From: Lentzea sp. NEAU-D7 | GTDB taxonomy: Bacteria > Actinomycetota > Actinomycetes > Mycobacteriales > Pseudonocardiaceae | Length of the DNA: 64,000 nucleotides | NCBI RefSeq assembly: GCF_026242055.1 | Contig: NZ_JAPJDL010000010.1 | Span: forward strand, 1 to 64,000 | Direction of reading: 5' to 3' | Shown here: positions 8,673-17,672 of the stretch, piece after piece | Numbering within the stretch: the first letter of the stretch is position 1 | How the letters are laid out: each line of letters opens with the position of its first letter | Made by a program: the position numbers and the translations under genes | The notes under the pieces: model-generated | Databases searched by the model: none | Told to the model about the DNA's origin: nothing | The model's input: the letters and a program-made list of their open reading frames with translations, nothing else

Positions 8673-9170
8673 GTGAAGTACTTGTTCTTCTGGGGCCACC
8701 AGCCCGAACGTGACGGCGGCATCGGCAAGGGCTGCCTGTCGCAGTGGTGGCCGTGCACCTTCGTCGCCGACGGGCAGCAGTTCGCGTCCGCCGAGCACTA
8801 CATGATGTGGCGCAAGGCTTTGCTCTTCGACGACACCGCCGTGGCCGAGCGCGTGCTGGCCGCCCGCACGCCGGGCGAGGCCAAGGCGCTGGGCCGGCAG
8901 GTCTCGGGCTTCTCCGACGACCAGTGGGTTTCCGCGCGCCTGGAGATCGTGGTCGAGGGCAACCTGGCGAAGTTCGGCCAGGACCCCGCACTGCGGTCCT
9001 ACTTGCTGGGCACGGGTTCCCGCGTTCTCGTCGAGGCCAGCCCGCAGGACCGGGTGTGGGGTATCGGCCTCGTCGCGTCCGACCCGCGTGCCGCCGACCC
9101 CGCGCAGTGGCTGGGACTCAACCTGCTCGGCGAGGCCCTGATGGAGGTCCGCACCCGCCTCGCCGCGTGA
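8673..9170 (+). CDS. NADAR family N-glycosidase
   Basis: A 165-aa single-domain NADAR protein. The signature segments are FFWGHQP at the N-terminus, the FASAEHYMMWRKALLF block near residue 40, and WGIGLVASDPRAADPAQW near 130. The family includes E. coli YbiA, which hydrolyses reactive riboflavin-pathway intermediates; some NADAR proteins reverse ADP-ribosylation of guanine. The GTG at 8673 is used because the conserved fold begins at once; the upstream frame overlaps the 53-aa gene. No toxin partner is visible here, so a housekeeping metabolite-repair role is more likely than antitoxin. Confidence 0.85.
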   Translation: MKYLFFWGHQPERDGGIGKGCLSQWWPCTFVADGQQFASAEHYMMWRKALLFDDTAVAERVLAARTPGEAKALGRQVSGFSDDQWVSARLEIVVEGNLAKFGQDPALRSYLLGTGSRVLVEASPQDRVWGIGLVASDPRAADPAQWLGLNLLGEALMEVRTRLAA

Positions 9171-9258
9171 CACCAGTCCTCTTCGGATCATCACCTGAAC
9201 CCCGCGGCCGCCCTGTACGTGTGTTCCAGCGTCAGGGAGATCCGGCAGGGGAGAACTG

Positions 9259-9510
9259 ATGTTCAGCTACTCGGGACCGGCCCGGCTCATCTACGCGGAC
9301 GGCAACGCGGTCGTGATGGACCGGGTCGATCTGATCGAGACCGTCGACGACGGCGGTCAGTGGCAGCTGTCCGGCGCGGGCACGGCCTCGGCGGAGCTCA
9401 CCGGCGGTGAGGCGCGCATCAAGCTGCCGACCGGCGGTGAGGCCGACGTGCTCGTGTCGAACGTCCGGGTCAGCGGGGCGTCGTCCACCGCGACCCTGCT
9501 CGCCACCTAG
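9259..9510 (+). CDS. Small beta-rich hypothetical protein
   Basis: An 83-aa protein with alternating hydrophobic residues suggesting an all-beta domain (MFSYSGPARLIYADGN, WQLSGAGTASAELTGGEA). There is no signal peptide and no cysteine. It follows GGGGAGAACTG as ribosome binding site. It is convergent with glnA, with a shared terminator. I do not recognise a named family. Confidence 0.65.
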   Translation: MFSYSGPARLIYADGNAVVMDRVDLIETVDDGGQWQLSGAGTASAELTGGEARIKLPTGGEADVLVSNVRVSGASSTATLLAT

Positions 9511-9516
9511 AACGGC

Positions 9517-9552
9517 CGAAGGCCCGGCGGGGACGTCCCCACCGGGCCTTCG
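9517..9552. terminator. Bidirectional terminator between convergent genes
   Basis: Long GC-rich stem (CGAAGGCCCGGCGGGGA paired with TCCCC-A-CCGGGCCTTCG, one bulged base) between the stop codons of the 83-aa gene and glnA. Confidence 0.85.
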
Positions 9553-9569
9553 ACGCGAAGCTCAGCCGA

Positions 9570-10994
9570 TCACACGTCGTAGTAGAGCGCGAACTCGTAG
9601 GGGTTCGGGCGCAGACGCAGCGGGTCAATCTCCTGCTCGCGCTTGTACGAGATCCAGGTGTCGATCACGTCCGGCGTGAACACGCCACCCTCGAGCAGGA
9701 ACTCGTGGTCCGCCTCGAGGTTGTCGAGCACGGCGTCCAGCGTCGCGGGGACCTGCTTGACGTCGCGGGCCTCCTCGGGCGGGAGCTCGTAGAGGTCCTT
9801 GTCGATCGGGGCCGGCGGCTCGATCTTGTTCTTCACGCCGTCGAGGCCCGCCATGACCATCGCCGAGAAGGCGAGGTACGGGTTGCCCGAGGAGTCGGGG
9901 CAGCGGAACTCGATGCGCTTGGCCTTCGGGTTGTTGCCCGTGATCGGGATGCGGACGCACGCCGAGCGGTTGCGCTGGGAGTAGACCAGCGAGACCGGGG
10001 CCTCGTAGCCCGGGACCAGGCGGTGGTAGGAGTTCACCGTCGGGTTGGTGAAGGCCAGCAGCGACGGCGCGTGGTGCAGGATGCCGCCGATGTAGTGGCG
10101 GGCGGTGTCGGAGAGACCCGCGTAGCCGCTCTCGTCGTGAAACAGCGGCGAGCCGTCCTTCCACAGCGACTGGTGCGTGTGCATGCCCGAGCCGTTGTCG
10201 CCGAACAGCGGCTTCGGCATGAAGGTGACGGTCTTGCCGGCCTGCCACGCGGTGTTCTTGATGATGTACTTGAACAGCATCAGGTCGTCCGCGGCGTGCA
10301 GCAGCGTGTTGAACTTGTAGTTGATCTCGGCCTGGCCGCCGGTGCCGACCTCGTGGTGGGCGCGCTCGACGGTGAAGCCCTGGGCCTCCATGTTGAGGAC
10401 CATCTGGTCGCGCAGGTCGGCGTAGTGGTCGTTCGGGGTGACGGGGAAGTAGCCACCCTTGTACTTGACCTTGTAGCCGAGGTTGCCGCCCTCTTCCTCA
10501 CGGCCGGTGTTCCACCAGCCGGAGACCGCGTCGACCTTGTGGAACGAGCCGTTCGCGGTGGTGTCGAACTGCACCGAGTCGAAGATGTAGAACTCGGCCT
10601 CGGCACCGAAGTACGCGGTGTCGGCGATGCCCGAGTCGGTGATGTACTGCTCGGCCTTGCGCGCGATGTTGCGCGGGTCGCGGCTGTACGCCTCACGCGT
10701 GAACGGGTCGTGCACGAAGAAGTTGACGATCAGCGTCTTCTCGATCCGGAACGGGTCGAGGCGCGCGGTGTACAGGTCGGGCAGCAGCAGCATGTCCGAC
10801 TCGTGGATGGACTGGAAACCACGCACGGAGGAGCCGTCGAAGGCGAGTCCCTCTTCGATCGCGTCGGCGTCGAACGCCTTGGCGGGCAGCGTGAAGTGCT
10901 GCATCACGCCGGGCAGGTCGCTGAACCGCACGTCGACGAACTTGACGCCCTCGTCGGTGATGAACTTCAGCACCTCGTCGGAATTCTTGAACAC
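9570..10994 (-). CDS. glnA: Type I glutamine synthetase
   Basis: A 474-aa GSI-beta subunit catalysing ATP-dependent amidation of glutamate. Landmarks include [15 protein letters not shown], the glutamate-flap and nucleotide segments ([33 protein letters not shown]) and the adenylylation loop [12 protein letters not shown]. The Tyr in that loop is the target of GlnE. The GTG at 10994 was chosen because actinobacterial GlnA1 begins at VFKNSDEV; it has AGGAG eight to nine bases upstream, while the longer frame to 11072 covers the GlnR box. It is controlled by GlnR (see 11057-11094) and post-translationally by GlnE, which is encoded nearby. Confidence 0.97.
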   Translation of the reverse strand: MFKNSDEVLKFITDEGVKFVDVRFSDLPGVMQHFTLPAKAFDADAIEEGLAFDGSSVRGFQSIHESDMLLLPDLYTARLDPFRIEKTLIVNFFVHDPFTREAYSRDPRNIARKAEQYITDSGIADTAYFGAEAEFYIFDSVQFDTTANGSFHKVDAVSGWWNTGREEEGGNLGYKVKYKGGYFPVTPNDHYADLRDQMVLNMEAQGFTVERAHHEVGTGGQAEINYKFNTLLHAADDLMLFKYIIKNTAWQAGKTVTFMPKPLFGDNGSGMHTHQSLWKDGSPLFHDESGYAGLSDTARHYIGGILHHAPSLLAFTNPTVNSYHRLVPGYEAPVSLVYSQRNRSACVRIPITGNNPKAKRIEFRCPDSSGNPYLAFSAMVMAGLDGVKNKIEPPAPIDKDLYELPPEEARDVKQVPATLDAVLDNLEADHEFLLEGGVFTPDVIDTWISYKREQEIDPLRLRPNPYEFALYYDV

Positions 10995-11056
10995 CCTCGT
11001 CGACTCCTTGACTATGGACAACGGCTGGTCATCGCGAGTGACCGTATGTCGGCGGT

Positions 11057-11094
11057 GTTGCCCGTCCGTCACTCCGATGTTTCGCCAGTGTTAA
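11057..11094 (-). promoter_or_regulatory. GlnR box, two a/b site pairs, upstream of glnA
   Basis: On the minus strand the sequence reads TTAAC-n6-GAAAC-n6-GTGAC-n6-GCAAC with all three spacers exactly six bases. This matches the actinobacterial GlnR consensus (gTnAc-n6-GaAAc, repeated). It lies 63-100 bp before the glnA start. GlnR is the global nitrogen regulator of actinomycetes and controls glnA. Confidence 0.85.
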
Positions 11095-11163
11095 CGGGGC
11101 CGTCCAAGTGGGCAAGGCGACCTGCGGATGCTCACCCGTTGAGCACGGCTTTACTCTGGTGGG

Positions 11164-11637
11164 GTGAGCAGGTGGACCGGTTCGTGGCTGTCAGGACCCA
11201 ATTCGGTGCTGTCGCCGGGTGAAGACTCGAACGACGGCACGCAACAGCGCTGGCGTGGTGAGCGTCACGGCTTCCCCAAGGAGGGGCCGGGCTCCATCGC
11301 CTCGATCGGGCGGCGCACGTTCGCCATCCTGGTCGACTTCCTCCTCGCCGCGGGCGTCGCGGCGGTCTTCACCCAGCCTGACCTGCCCAAGAACTGGAGC
11401 CTGCTGGCCTGGTTCGTGATCACGACTGTCGCCGTCGCGTTCTTCGGGTTCACCCCGGGGCACGCGCTGCTCGGGCTGCGGGTGGCGCGGATCGACGGCA
11501 AGACGTTCGTGCACCTGCCGCGCGCCCTGCTGCGCACCGTGCTCATCTTCCCGCTGATCCCGGCGCTGGTCTGGGACTCGGACGGCCGCTGCCTGCACGA
11601 CAAGGCGGCCGGCACCGTCGTCATCAAGGTCCGCTAG
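11164..11637 (+). CDS. RDD family membrane protein
   Basis: A 157-aa RDD-domain protein with a hydrophilic N-terminus (residues 1-45) and then three hydrophobic helices. The conserved Arg and Asp residues are in RRTFAILVDFLLA and in the C-terminal WDSDGRCLHDKAAGTVV. In mycobacteria the same gene lies beside glnA1, followed by a DUF4191 protein; the arrangement here is the same, divergent from glnA. Function is unknown; RDD proteins have been linked to ion transport and membrane stress. Confidence 0.88.
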   Translation: MSRWTGSWLSGPNSVLSPGEDSNDGTQQRWRGERHGFPKEGPGSIASIGRRTFAILVDFLLAAGVAAVFTQPDLPKNWSLLAWFVITTVAVAFFGFTPGHALLGLRVARIDGKTFVHLPRALLRTVLIFPLIPALVWDSDGRCLHDKAAGTVVIKVR

Positions 11638-11650
11638 CCACCGAGAACGC

Positions 11651-11689
11651 GAAGAGGCCCGCCGCACGAGATGTGCGGCGGGCCTCTTC
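11651..11689. terminator. Bidirectional terminator
   Basis: A 16-bp GC-rich stem (GAAGAGGCCCGCCGCAC and complement, loop GAGAT) between convergent RDD and DUF4191 genes. Confidence 0.85.
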
Positions 11690-11711
11690 ACGCTGGTGGG
11701 AGCGGGTTCGG

Positions 11712-12443
11712 TCAGCCCCGGCGGCGCATGGCGCGCTGGACGTTGCGCATCTTCGCGCCCGCCGGCATCGGGCCCTTGGGCAGTGCGGCACCACGGCTGG
11801 CCAGCGCGGCGAGGCGGGTCTCCAGCGAGTCGACCTGGGCGGCCGTGATGTTGCGCGGCAGCTTCATCAGCTTCGACTGCAGCTTCTTCAGCGGGACCTG
11901 GCCCTCTTCGCTGCCGATGATGAAGTCGTAGATCGGGGTCTCGCCGACGACGCGGGCGATGCGCTTCTTCTCCTGCGCGAGGAGCGGCTTCACGCGCTGC
12001 GGCGCACCCTCGGCGACCAGGACGACGCCCGGCCGGCCCAGCACGCGGTGCACGGCGTCGAGCTGCGTGGTGCCCGCGACGGCGGGCGTGACGCGCCAGC
12101 GGCCGCGCAGGTTCTCGAGCGCCCAGGCGCCGGCGCCCGGCTGGCCGTCCGCCTTGCGGAAGACGTTGCTCTGGACGCGGCGGCCGAAGATGATGACGGC
12201 CAGCAGCGCGCCGATCGCGACGCCCAGCGGTACGAACATCCACACGGCGTTGAAGACGATGCCCAGGACCACGGCGATCGCGGTGACACCGAGCAGGGCG
12301 CCCAGCATCATCGGGATGAGCGCCTTGTCCTCGCGGCGCTGCATCTTGAACGCCTCGAAGATCTGCTTGCGCCGCGCGCGTGAAGCCGCGCGGCGAACCT
12401 TCGCCGCTTCCTTCGCCGCCGCCTTGTCCTGCTTACCAGCCAT
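11712..12443 (-). CDS. DUF4191 domain membrane protein
   Basis: A 243-aa actinobacterial DUF4191 protein. It has a basic N-terminal tail (KVRRAASRARRKQIFEAFK), two adjacent membrane helices (about residues 45-90), then a cytoplasmic domain with LDAVHRVLGRPGVVLVAEG and a basic C-terminal end. The ATG at 12443 (MAGKQDKAAAKEAAK) is the family start; the frame open to 12647 runs into the uvrD2 upstream region. In Mycobacterium this gene usually sits next to lipA; no lipA or lipB is present here. Function is unknown. Confidence 0.85.
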   Translation of the reverse strand: MAGKQDKAAAKEAAKVRRAASRARRKQIFEAFKMQRREDKALIPMMLGALLGVTAIAVVLGIVFNAVWMFVPLGVAIGALLAVIIFGRRVQSNVFRKADGQPGAGAWALENLRGRWRVTPAVAGTTQLDAVHRVLGRPGVVLVAEGAPQRVKPLLAQEKKRIARVVGETPIYDFIIGSEEGQVPLKKLQSKLMKLPRNITAAQVDSLETRLAALASRGAALPKGPMPAGAKMRNVQRAMRRRG

Positions 12444-12525
12444 ACCCACAGGGTACTGGCCGAAATTCTCGAACACAGCGGGAGCCTGACTTAGCACAGC
12501 TCGGCCATCTGCGAGACTGCCGGGC

Positions 12526-14595
12526 ATGGACGCGTTGCTGGAGGGACTCGATCCGGAACAGCGCGCCGCGGTGGAGGCCCCGCGTGGCCCCGTGTGCGTG
12601 CTCGCGGGTGCCGGCACAGGTAAGACGCGCACCATCACGCACCGCATCGCCTACCTGTGCCAGCGCGGCCACGTCGCTCCGTCGCAGGTCCTCGCCGTCA
12701 CGTTCACCAAGCGCGCCGCGGGGGAGATGCGCACACGTTTGCGCTCTCTGGACGTGCACGGCGCACAGGCCGTGACCTTCCACGCCGCCGCCTCACGCCA
12801 GCTGCGTTACTTCTGGCCGCGCGTCATCGGCGGTCCGCGCTGGGAGCTCGTCGACCAGAAGATCCGCGTCGTCGCCCGCGCCGCGTCCCGGCTGGGGATG
12901 CCGACCGAGTCGGACGCGCTGCGCGACCTGACCAGCGAGATCGAGTGGGCGAAGGCGTCCCTGCTGACGCCGGAGGACTACCCGGCCGCCGCCGCTCGCG
13001 CCGCGCGGGACATCCCGGCGCCCGCCGAACAGATCATGAAGCTCTACACGACCTACGAGCAGCTCAAGACCGAGGCGCAGCTGCTCGACTTCGACGACCT
13101 GCTGCTCTACACGGCGGGCGCGCTGGAGGACAACGCGGAGGTCGCGCAGGAGTTCCGCGACCGCTACCGCTGCTTCGTCGTGGACGAGTACCAGGACGTG
13201 ACGCCGCTGCAGCAGCGCGTGCTCGACTCGTGGCTGGGCGCTCGCGACGACCTGACCGTGGTCGGCGACGCGAACCAGACCATCTACTCCTTCGCGGGCG
13301 CCTCACCGCAGCCGCTGCTCAACTTCGGGCGCCGGTTCCCCGAGGCGGTCGTCGTGCGGCTGGAGCGCGACTACCGGTCGACGCCGCAGGTCGTCGAGCT
13401 GGCCAACGACGTGATCAAGTGGGCCCGCGGGCGTCCGGCCGGCTCACGCCTGCAGCTGATCGGGCAGCGGCCGGACGGGCCGAAGCCGCGGTTCCACGAG
13501 TTCGACGACGAGCCGAGCGAGGCCGACGCCGTCGCGGGCCGCGTCAAGACGCTGCTCGACGAGGGCGTCGCGGCGTCCGAGATCGCGATCCTCTACCGCG
13601 TCAACGCGCAGTCCGAGGTGTACGAACAGGCGCTCGCCGGGCTCGGCATCCCGTACCTGGTGCGCGGAGGTGAGCGGTTCTTCGAACGCGCCGAGGTGCG
13701 CCAGGCGATGATCACGCTGCGCTCGTCGGGCGCTCCCGACGGGAGCCTTCCCGAGGTCGTGCGCTCGGCGCTCCACCGCGTCGGGCTGACCGACGAGCCG
13801 CCGACCGGCGGCAGCGCGCGGGAACGCTGGGAGTCGCTGCTCGCGATCGTCGAGCTCGCCGAGGAGTTCGCCGCCGCCACGCCCGACGCCGACCTGCCGA
13901 GGTTCTGCGTCGAGCTGGACATGCGTGCCGAAGCGCAGCACCCGCCGACGGTCGAAGGCGTGACGCTGGCGTCGCTGCACGCGTCGAAGGGCCTCGAGTG
14001 GGACGCGGTGTTCCTCGTCGGACTGGTCGAGGGCACGATGCCGATCCAGTACGCGGACGGCGACGAGGCGAAGATCGAAGAAGAACGCCGCCTTCTGTAC
14101 GTAGGTGTCACGCGCGCGCGTGAGCACATCTGGCTCTCCTGGGCGCTGGCCCGCGCCGCCGGCGGACGCAAGTACCGGCGCCGTTCGCGGTTCCTCTACA
14201 GCCTCGTTCCCGAGAACCACCCGGCCGCACGGGTGTCCGGTGGCGCGCAACGGCCTCCTCTCATGAAGAAGGAGAAGCCGACCTGCCGGGTGTGCGCGTC
14301 GACGCTGGTCGAGGCACAGGCCGTCAAGCTCGGCCGATGCAGGTCCTGTCCGTCCGATGTGGACGAGGAGCTGCTCGAGTCGCTGCGCCGGTGGCGCGCG
14401 GGACGGGCGCGGGAGCTGAAGGTGCCCGCGTACGTCGTCTTCACCGACGCGACCCTGATGGCGATCGCGGAGCAGCGACCCACGGATTCGGCCGGACTGG
14501 TCGCGATCTCGGGCATCGGCGCCTCGAAGCTTGATAAGTTCGGCGACGACGTGTTGGGCCTGGTCCGAGCCGGTGTCGGGTACTCCGCCACCTGA
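12526..14595 (+). CDS. uvrD2: ATP-dependent DNA helicase UvrD2 (SF1, HRDC domain)
   Basis: A 689-aa superfamily 1A helicase. It has Walker [19 protein letters not shown] near residue 27, DEXQ-type motif [15 protein letters not shown] near 220, motif III and IV segments, and motif [17 protein letters not shown] near 525. The C-terminal part matches the mycobacterial UvrD2 layout: a tetracysteine cluster (TCRVCAS...GRCRSCPSD) and then an HRDC domain (about 620-685). UvrD2 unwinds 3'-tailed DNA and is essential in mycobacteria. It is divergent from the DUF4191 gene and lies upstream of whiB7, a common actinobacterial order. Confidence 0.93.
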   Translation: MDALLEGLDPEQRAAVEAPRGPVCVLAGAGTGKTRTITHRIAYLCQRGHVAPSQVLAVTFTKRAAGEMRTRLRSLDVHGAQAVTFHAAASRQLRYFWPRVIGGPRWELVDQKIRVVARAASRLGMPTESDALRDLTSEIEWAKASLLTPEDYPAAAARAARDIPAPAEQIMKLYTTYEQLKTEAQLLDFDDLLLYTAGALEDNAEVAQEFRDRYRCFVVDEYQDVTPLQQRVLDSWLGARDDLTVVGDANQTIYSFAGASPQPLLNFGRRFPEAVVVRLERDYRSTPQVVELANDVIKWARGRPAGSRLQLIGQRPDGPKPRFHEFDDEPSEADAVAGRVKTLLDEGVAASEIAILYRVNAQSEVYEQALAGLGIPYLVRGGERFFERAEVRQAMITLRSSGAPDGSLPEVVRSALHRVGLTDEPPTGGSARERWESLLAIVELAEEFAAATPDADLPRFCVELDMRAEAQHPPTVEGVTLASLHASKGLEWDAVFLVGLVEGTMPIQYADGDEAKIEEERRLLYVGVTRAREHIWLSWALARAAGGRKYRRRSRFLYSLVPENHPAARVSGGAQRPPLMKKEKPTCRVCASTLVEAQAVKLGRCRSCPSDVDEELLESLRRWRAGRARELKVPAYVVFTDATLMAIAEQRPTDSAGLVAISGIGASKLDKFGDDVLGLVRAGVGYSAT

Positions 14596-14610
14596 TCGGG
14601 ACAAGTTTCG

Positions 14611-14647
14611 TTAAATAGGTTGCGAGCCCCAGGTACGGGGTCATAAC
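14611..14647 (+). promoter_or_regulatory. Candidate whiB7 promoter with AT-rich upstream element
   Basis: TTGCGA at 14620-14625 and CATAAC at 14642-14647 are separated by 16 bases. An AT-rich block (TTAAATA) lies directly before the -35. WhiB7 binds AT-rich DNA next to the -35 through its AT-hook and activates its own gene. The position, about 95 bp before the leader ORF, fits. Prediction only. Confidence 0.5.
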
Positions 14648-14741
14648 CTGCTCATGCCGGGTCCGGAGGACCCGTCTGGGGAAGAAGAACTACTACTAGC
14701 TCTCGATGCAGAGCTCTCTCGTTCGGAGGAGGTGGCCCGTT

Positions 14742-15014
14742 GTGAAGATCTTCAGCATCTCCCGCGCGCTCGGCCTCCCGTTGACCGGGGGCTTCTGCAC
14801 GTCCGCATCCGCTCAGGCCATGTGGCACACCTCTGCCCACAAGCCAGTGGCGCTGCTGGGTCGTGAGCGGGGCACCGCTCTGCGCGGCACCGCTCTGGCG
14901 GGAGCCGAAGTGCGCACCGAGCAGCCGATCGCGCTGCCGGTCATCGATGACGTCGACAACTACACGAATGCGCTGTCCGCGCATCAAGTGAGAAGGCTTC
15001 TGCCGACCCCATAG
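14742..15014 (+). CDS. Candidate whiB7 leader ORF (uORF)
   Basis: A 90-residue frame with a GTG start (VKIFSISRALGLPLTGG) preceded by a strong GGAGGAGG site at 14725. It lies between the whiB7 promoter and its terminator hairpin. It ends (RRLLPTP) 26 bp before the hairpin, and a small hairpin (GACCCC/GGGGTC, 15005-15022) covers the stop codon. Actinobacterial whiB7 genes are controlled by ribosome stalling on an upstream ORF that prevents terminator formation. This one is longer than the described uORFs, so an alternative shorter frame is possible. It need not make a functional protein. Confidence 0.5.
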   Translation: MKIFSISRALGLPLTGGFCTSASAQAMWHTSAHKPVALLGRERGTALRGTALAGAEVRTEQPIALPVIDDVDNYTNALSAHQVRRLLPTP

Positions 15015-15040
15015 AAGGGGTCGAAGGACCACCAGGCTCA

Positions 15041-15084
15041 CGAAAGCCGCGGACTCGTACAGAGTCCGCGGCTTTCGTGTTTTT
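15041..15084 (+). terminator. Attenuator terminator in the whiB7 leader
   Basis: A perfect 16-bp stem (CGAAAGCCGCGGACTC and its complement) with loop GTACA, followed by TGTTTTT. It is a textbook intrinsic terminator placed 30 bp before the whiB7 start rather than after a gene. Antibiotic-stalled translation of the leader ORF is expected to favour read-through. The segment GTCCGCG near 14973 could pair with CGCGGAC of the left arm as an antiterminator. Confidence 0.88.
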
Positions 15085-15113
15085 GCAGTACCCCACACAA
15101 GGAGAAAACCCTG

Positions 15114-15434
15114 ATGTTGACCGCGACTGTCCCGCTCACGGGCGAGGCACTTCCGGACCTCGCGGAGGGGCTCGACATCCCCTGCCGCACCCACAACCCC
15201 GACCTCTGGTTCGCTGACGCGCCTGCTGACCTCGAGAAGGCGAAGTCCTTCTGCGGGACCTGCCCGGTCCTCGCGGAGTGCCTCGCCGGCGCGATCGCTC
15301 GTCACGAGCCGTGGGGCGTCTGGGGTGGAGAGATCTTCGAGCGCGGAGTCGTCATCGCGCGCAAGCGGCCTCGTGGCCGTCCGCGCAAGGACGCGACCGT
15401 TGTCACTGCCAGCAAGACGGAGGCGGCAGCGTGA
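15114..15434 (+). CDS. whiB7: WhiB7 redox-sensing transcription factor
   Basis: A 106-aa Wbl protein. It has four cysteines for the 4Fe-4S cluster (IPCRTHN, then CGTC and AEC), the turn motif EPWGVWGGE near residue 64, and a C-terminal AT-hook RGRPRK that marks the WhiB7 subgroup. WhiB7 partners with the primary sigma factor and activates intrinsic antibiotic-resistance genes after ribosome-targeting stress. It is preceded by GGAG and by the uORF/terminator leader. The next small gene overlaps its stop (GTGA). Confidence 0.96.
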   Translation: MLTATVPLTGEALPDLAEGLDIPCRTHNPDLWFADAPADLEKAKSFCGTCPVLAECLAGAIARHEPWGVWGGEIFERGVVIARKRPRGRPRKDATVVTASKTEAAA

Positions 15435-15646
15435 ACACCGTGCAGCTCAACCACAGCGCAATGCCCGCCTACCTGACTGAGGGCCTGACTCCCATGTCTC
15501 TGAATGAAGAACTCGTCCGAATACGAATACAAGAAGCCCAGAGGTTCGCAGAGGAGCAACGCCTGGCGAACCGCCTCGCGTCAGCGCAACGTTGGCGCAG
15601 GTTGTCGCGATGGGCGGGACGCAGAGCGGCTCGCTTCGACCTCTGA
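15431..15646 (+). CDS. Small basic protein coupled to whiB7
   Basis: A 71-aa protein starting at the GTG that overlaps the whiB7 stop. The C-terminal two thirds are a charged helix rich in Arg/Ala (NEELVRIRIQEAQRFAEEQR, then RLASAQRWRRLSRWAGRRAA). An ATG at 15494 (MSLNEELVRIR) is an alternative start that would give the compact helical core only. Arg-rich helical proteins of this size occur widely in actinomycetes. Function is unknown; translational coupling suggests co-regulation with whiB7. Confidence 0.6.
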   Translation: MNTVQLNHSAMPAYLTEGLTPMSLNEELVRIRIQEAQRFAEEQRLANRLASAQRWRRLSRWAGRRAARFDL

Positions 15647-15655
15647 CAGTCTCGA

Positions 15656-15697
15656 GCTGAGGCCGTCATCCACGAGAAGGTGGATGGCGGCCTCGGC
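15656..15697 (+). terminator. Terminator after the whiB7 operon
   Basis: Stem of about 18 bp (GAGGCCGTCATCCAC and near-perfect complement, G-U pairs) with loop GAGAAG, just after the 71-aa gene. It overlaps an ATG at 15680, so that ATG is an unlikely start for the methyltransferase. Confidence 0.7.
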
Positions 15698-15721
15698 CGT
15701 TCCTCCGTACCGTTCCCTTTT

Positions 15722-16594
15722 GTGCCGCACCACACTCACGACGGAATCGACTGGTCAGCTCGCCTCCACGCGATGAGGCGCTACGGCTCGCTGCAGGCGG
15801 AGGCGCTGACCTCGGTCGCCCGCAGACTGGTCGAGCCCTTGCCCGACTCGCCAGTCGTGATGGACGTCGGCTGCGGCGCCGGCTCCATGAGCGTGCCGCT
15901 CGCCGCGGCCCTGCGAGACCACGGCGGAGGCGTCCTGGTCCTGGTCGACGCCACCCCCGAACTCCTCGACGCGGCCTGCGCCGCGGCCCGCGCGGAAACC
16001 GACGGCGCCGTGTCGGTGAAGCCGGTACTGGCCGACCTCGCCGCCGAAGACCCGCTGTCGTTCGCCGGCCCGGTCGAGCTCATCTGGGGCTCGCGGGTGA
16101 TCCACCACCTCCCTGATCAATTGCGCGGCATGAAACGCCTGGTAGAAGCTCTGGCCCCCGGCGGCTGGCTGGCTCTCGCGGAAGGCGGCCTCGAAACCCG
16201 CTTCCTCCCGTGGGACCTCGGCATCGGCTCACCCGGCCTGCAGGACCGCATCGCGGCGGCCCGAGCCTCGTGGTTCGTGTCGATGCGCGAGAACATGACG
16301 GGCTCGGTCCGCCTCCCGGTCGGCTGGAACGTCGCCCTCGCCGACGCGGGCCTGGGCGAGATCAGCGCCTTCAGCTTCGTGGTCGACCACCCGGCCCCGG
16401 CCAAACAACTCGTCCGCGACTGGGCGGTGGACCGCCTGACCTGGCTGGCCGAGATCACCAGCGCCCACCTGCACCCGGCCGACCGCGACGCGCTCCGCCG
16501 CCTGCTCAACCCCTCCGACTCGGAGTACGTCGGCGCCCGCGAGGACGTGTTCCTGCTGGAAACCGACACCGTCCATCTGGGACGGCGCCGGTGA
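15722..16594 (+). CDS. Class I SAM-dependent methyltransferase
   Basis: A 290-aa methyltransferase with SAM-binding motif I VVMDVGCGAGSMSVPLAA near residue 45, motif II region VLVLVDATPELLDAA, and a post-motif IHHLPDQLRGMKRLVEALAP. The C-terminal third is helical and probably forms the substrate lid. The GTG at 15722 is preferred over the ATG at 15680, which lies inside a terminator hairpin. Substrate is unknown. The 61-aa zinc-ribbon gene overlaps its stop. Confidence 0.82.
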   Translation: MPHHTHDGIDWSARLHAMRRYGSLQAEALTSVARRLVEPLPDSPVVMDVGCGAGSMSVPLAAALRDHGGGVLVLVDATPELLDAACAAARAETDGAVSVKPVLADLAAEDPLSFAGPVELIWGSRVIHHLPDQLRGMKRLVEALAPGGWLALAEGGLETRFLPWDLGIGSPGLQDRIAAARASWFVSMRENMTGSVRLPVGWNVALADAGLGEISAFSFVVDHPAPAKQLVRDWAVDRLTWLAEITSAHLHPADRDALRRLLNPSDSEYVGAREDVFLLETDTVHLGRRR

Positions 16595-16776
16595 CCGCTG
16601 GGGCGGAGCCGGTGTGCCACAGATGCGGGCGGCTGCGTTCCTCCGTTTCCGACCTGGACTTCCTGGCCTGGTCGTCGGAGAGGACCGGTGGGTCTCTCCG
16701 GTGGTTGTGTCAGACGTGCTCGAAGACCCACGTGCGGGACATCGAGGGCAAGCTGCCGGACGAGTACTGGCGCTGA
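16591..16776 (+). CDS. Small zinc-ribbon protein
   Basis: A 61-aa protein with CHRCGR near the N-terminus and CQTCSKTHVRDIEGKLPDEYW at the end, forming a CxxC/CxxC zinc ribbon. It matches a short conserved actinobacterial family without a known role. Its GTG start overlaps the methyltransferase stop (GTGA), so the two are coupled. Confidence 0.72.
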   Translation: MTAGAEPVCHRCGRLRSSVSDLDFLAWSSERTGGSLRWLCQTCSKTHVRDIEGKLPDEYWR

Positions 16777-17100
16777 CTCACCCAGGGCCGCGGATCGCGC
16801 GGCGAAGCCGGGGTGCGTCTGACCTGCGGTAACGGTCGGGTTGAGGTGGCACGGGCCCGTGGGTGTGAGCCGCAGGGTCAGGTGTGGTCACGGTCGTCGG
16901 AGGCGAGAGCCACTTGCCGCAGGATGGCGCCGGACGCGGTCGACCACAGGCAGATCCCCCGCCGCATTGGGGACATCCGCCTGGTTAGCGACTTCCTCGA
17001 CCGCCGCACACGCATCGGCCTGGTGCCGAAGGATCGCGACCAGCGACCTGGAGAGCCGGTCGCTGGTCGACCACCTAACACGTCCGCGAGACGCGACAAC
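16777..17100. other. Intergenic sequence without a supported gene
   Basis: No frame here has family resemblance. It contains short inverted words (GGTCGACCAC near 16937 and its reverse complement near 17064) and leads into the tandem duplication at 17101. It may be the remains of a gene on either strand. Confidence 0.4.
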
Positions 17101-17672
17101 GTGGGCCGAGCTGGAGCGCATGCCTGCTGACCTGCGGTGTCAGGGCGCAGGCGGTGAGCCGATCAGCCCCGAGAAGTCGGCTTGTCGCTGGCCGGGGAAC
17201 CGCGGTCCGTCGCCCATGACGCGAGTACTCCACGTCGGCCTGCCGTCAGGCCGACGTGGCGGTGGCTCAAGGCTTGCCTGACCAGCGCCGTTTCTCGGCC
17301 CCTGCTCACCCGTAACTCCTCCCGCAGGTCGGCGGGCGTGCACAACCGCACTCGCCACGGCGCCGAGGACTTCCACGAGGCGTGACGGCCTGGGCCGAGC
17401 TGTAGCGCATGCCTGCTGACCTGCGGTGTCAGGGCACAAGCGATCACCCGATCAGCCCTGCGAAGTCGGCTTGTCGCTGGGCGGGGAACCGCGATCCGTC
17501 GCCACGACACGAGCGCGCCACCTCCGCCTGCCTCAGCCCGGGTACAGGTGGCCCAAGGCCTGCCTGACCAGCGCCGTCCCTCGGCGGCTGCTCACCCGTA
17601 ACTCCTCCCGCAGGTCCGCCGGCGTGCACAACCGCGCACTCACCACGGCGTCGAGGACTTCCGCGATGGCGC
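17101..17672. repeat. Degenerate tandem duplication overlapping the AbiEi-like gene end
   Basis: Two copies of a unit of about 285 bp lie head to tail (about 17101-17388 and 17389-17672). Shared blocks include GCATGCCTGCTGACCTGCGG, AAGTCGGCTTGTCGCTGG and CACCCGTAACTCCTCCCGCA. The right copy contains the 3' end of the gene at 17533-18075. The left copy contains a decayed version of the same coding end (CTPADLREELR still readable on the minus strand). The left copy also holds a perfect 13-bp hairpin at 17230-17259. Confidence 0.85.

Noticed and set aside
8673-9170. NADAR gene as part of a DarT/DarG-like defence system
   Set aside because: No ADP-ribosyltransferase toxin gene is adjacent; flanking genes are small conserved host genes.
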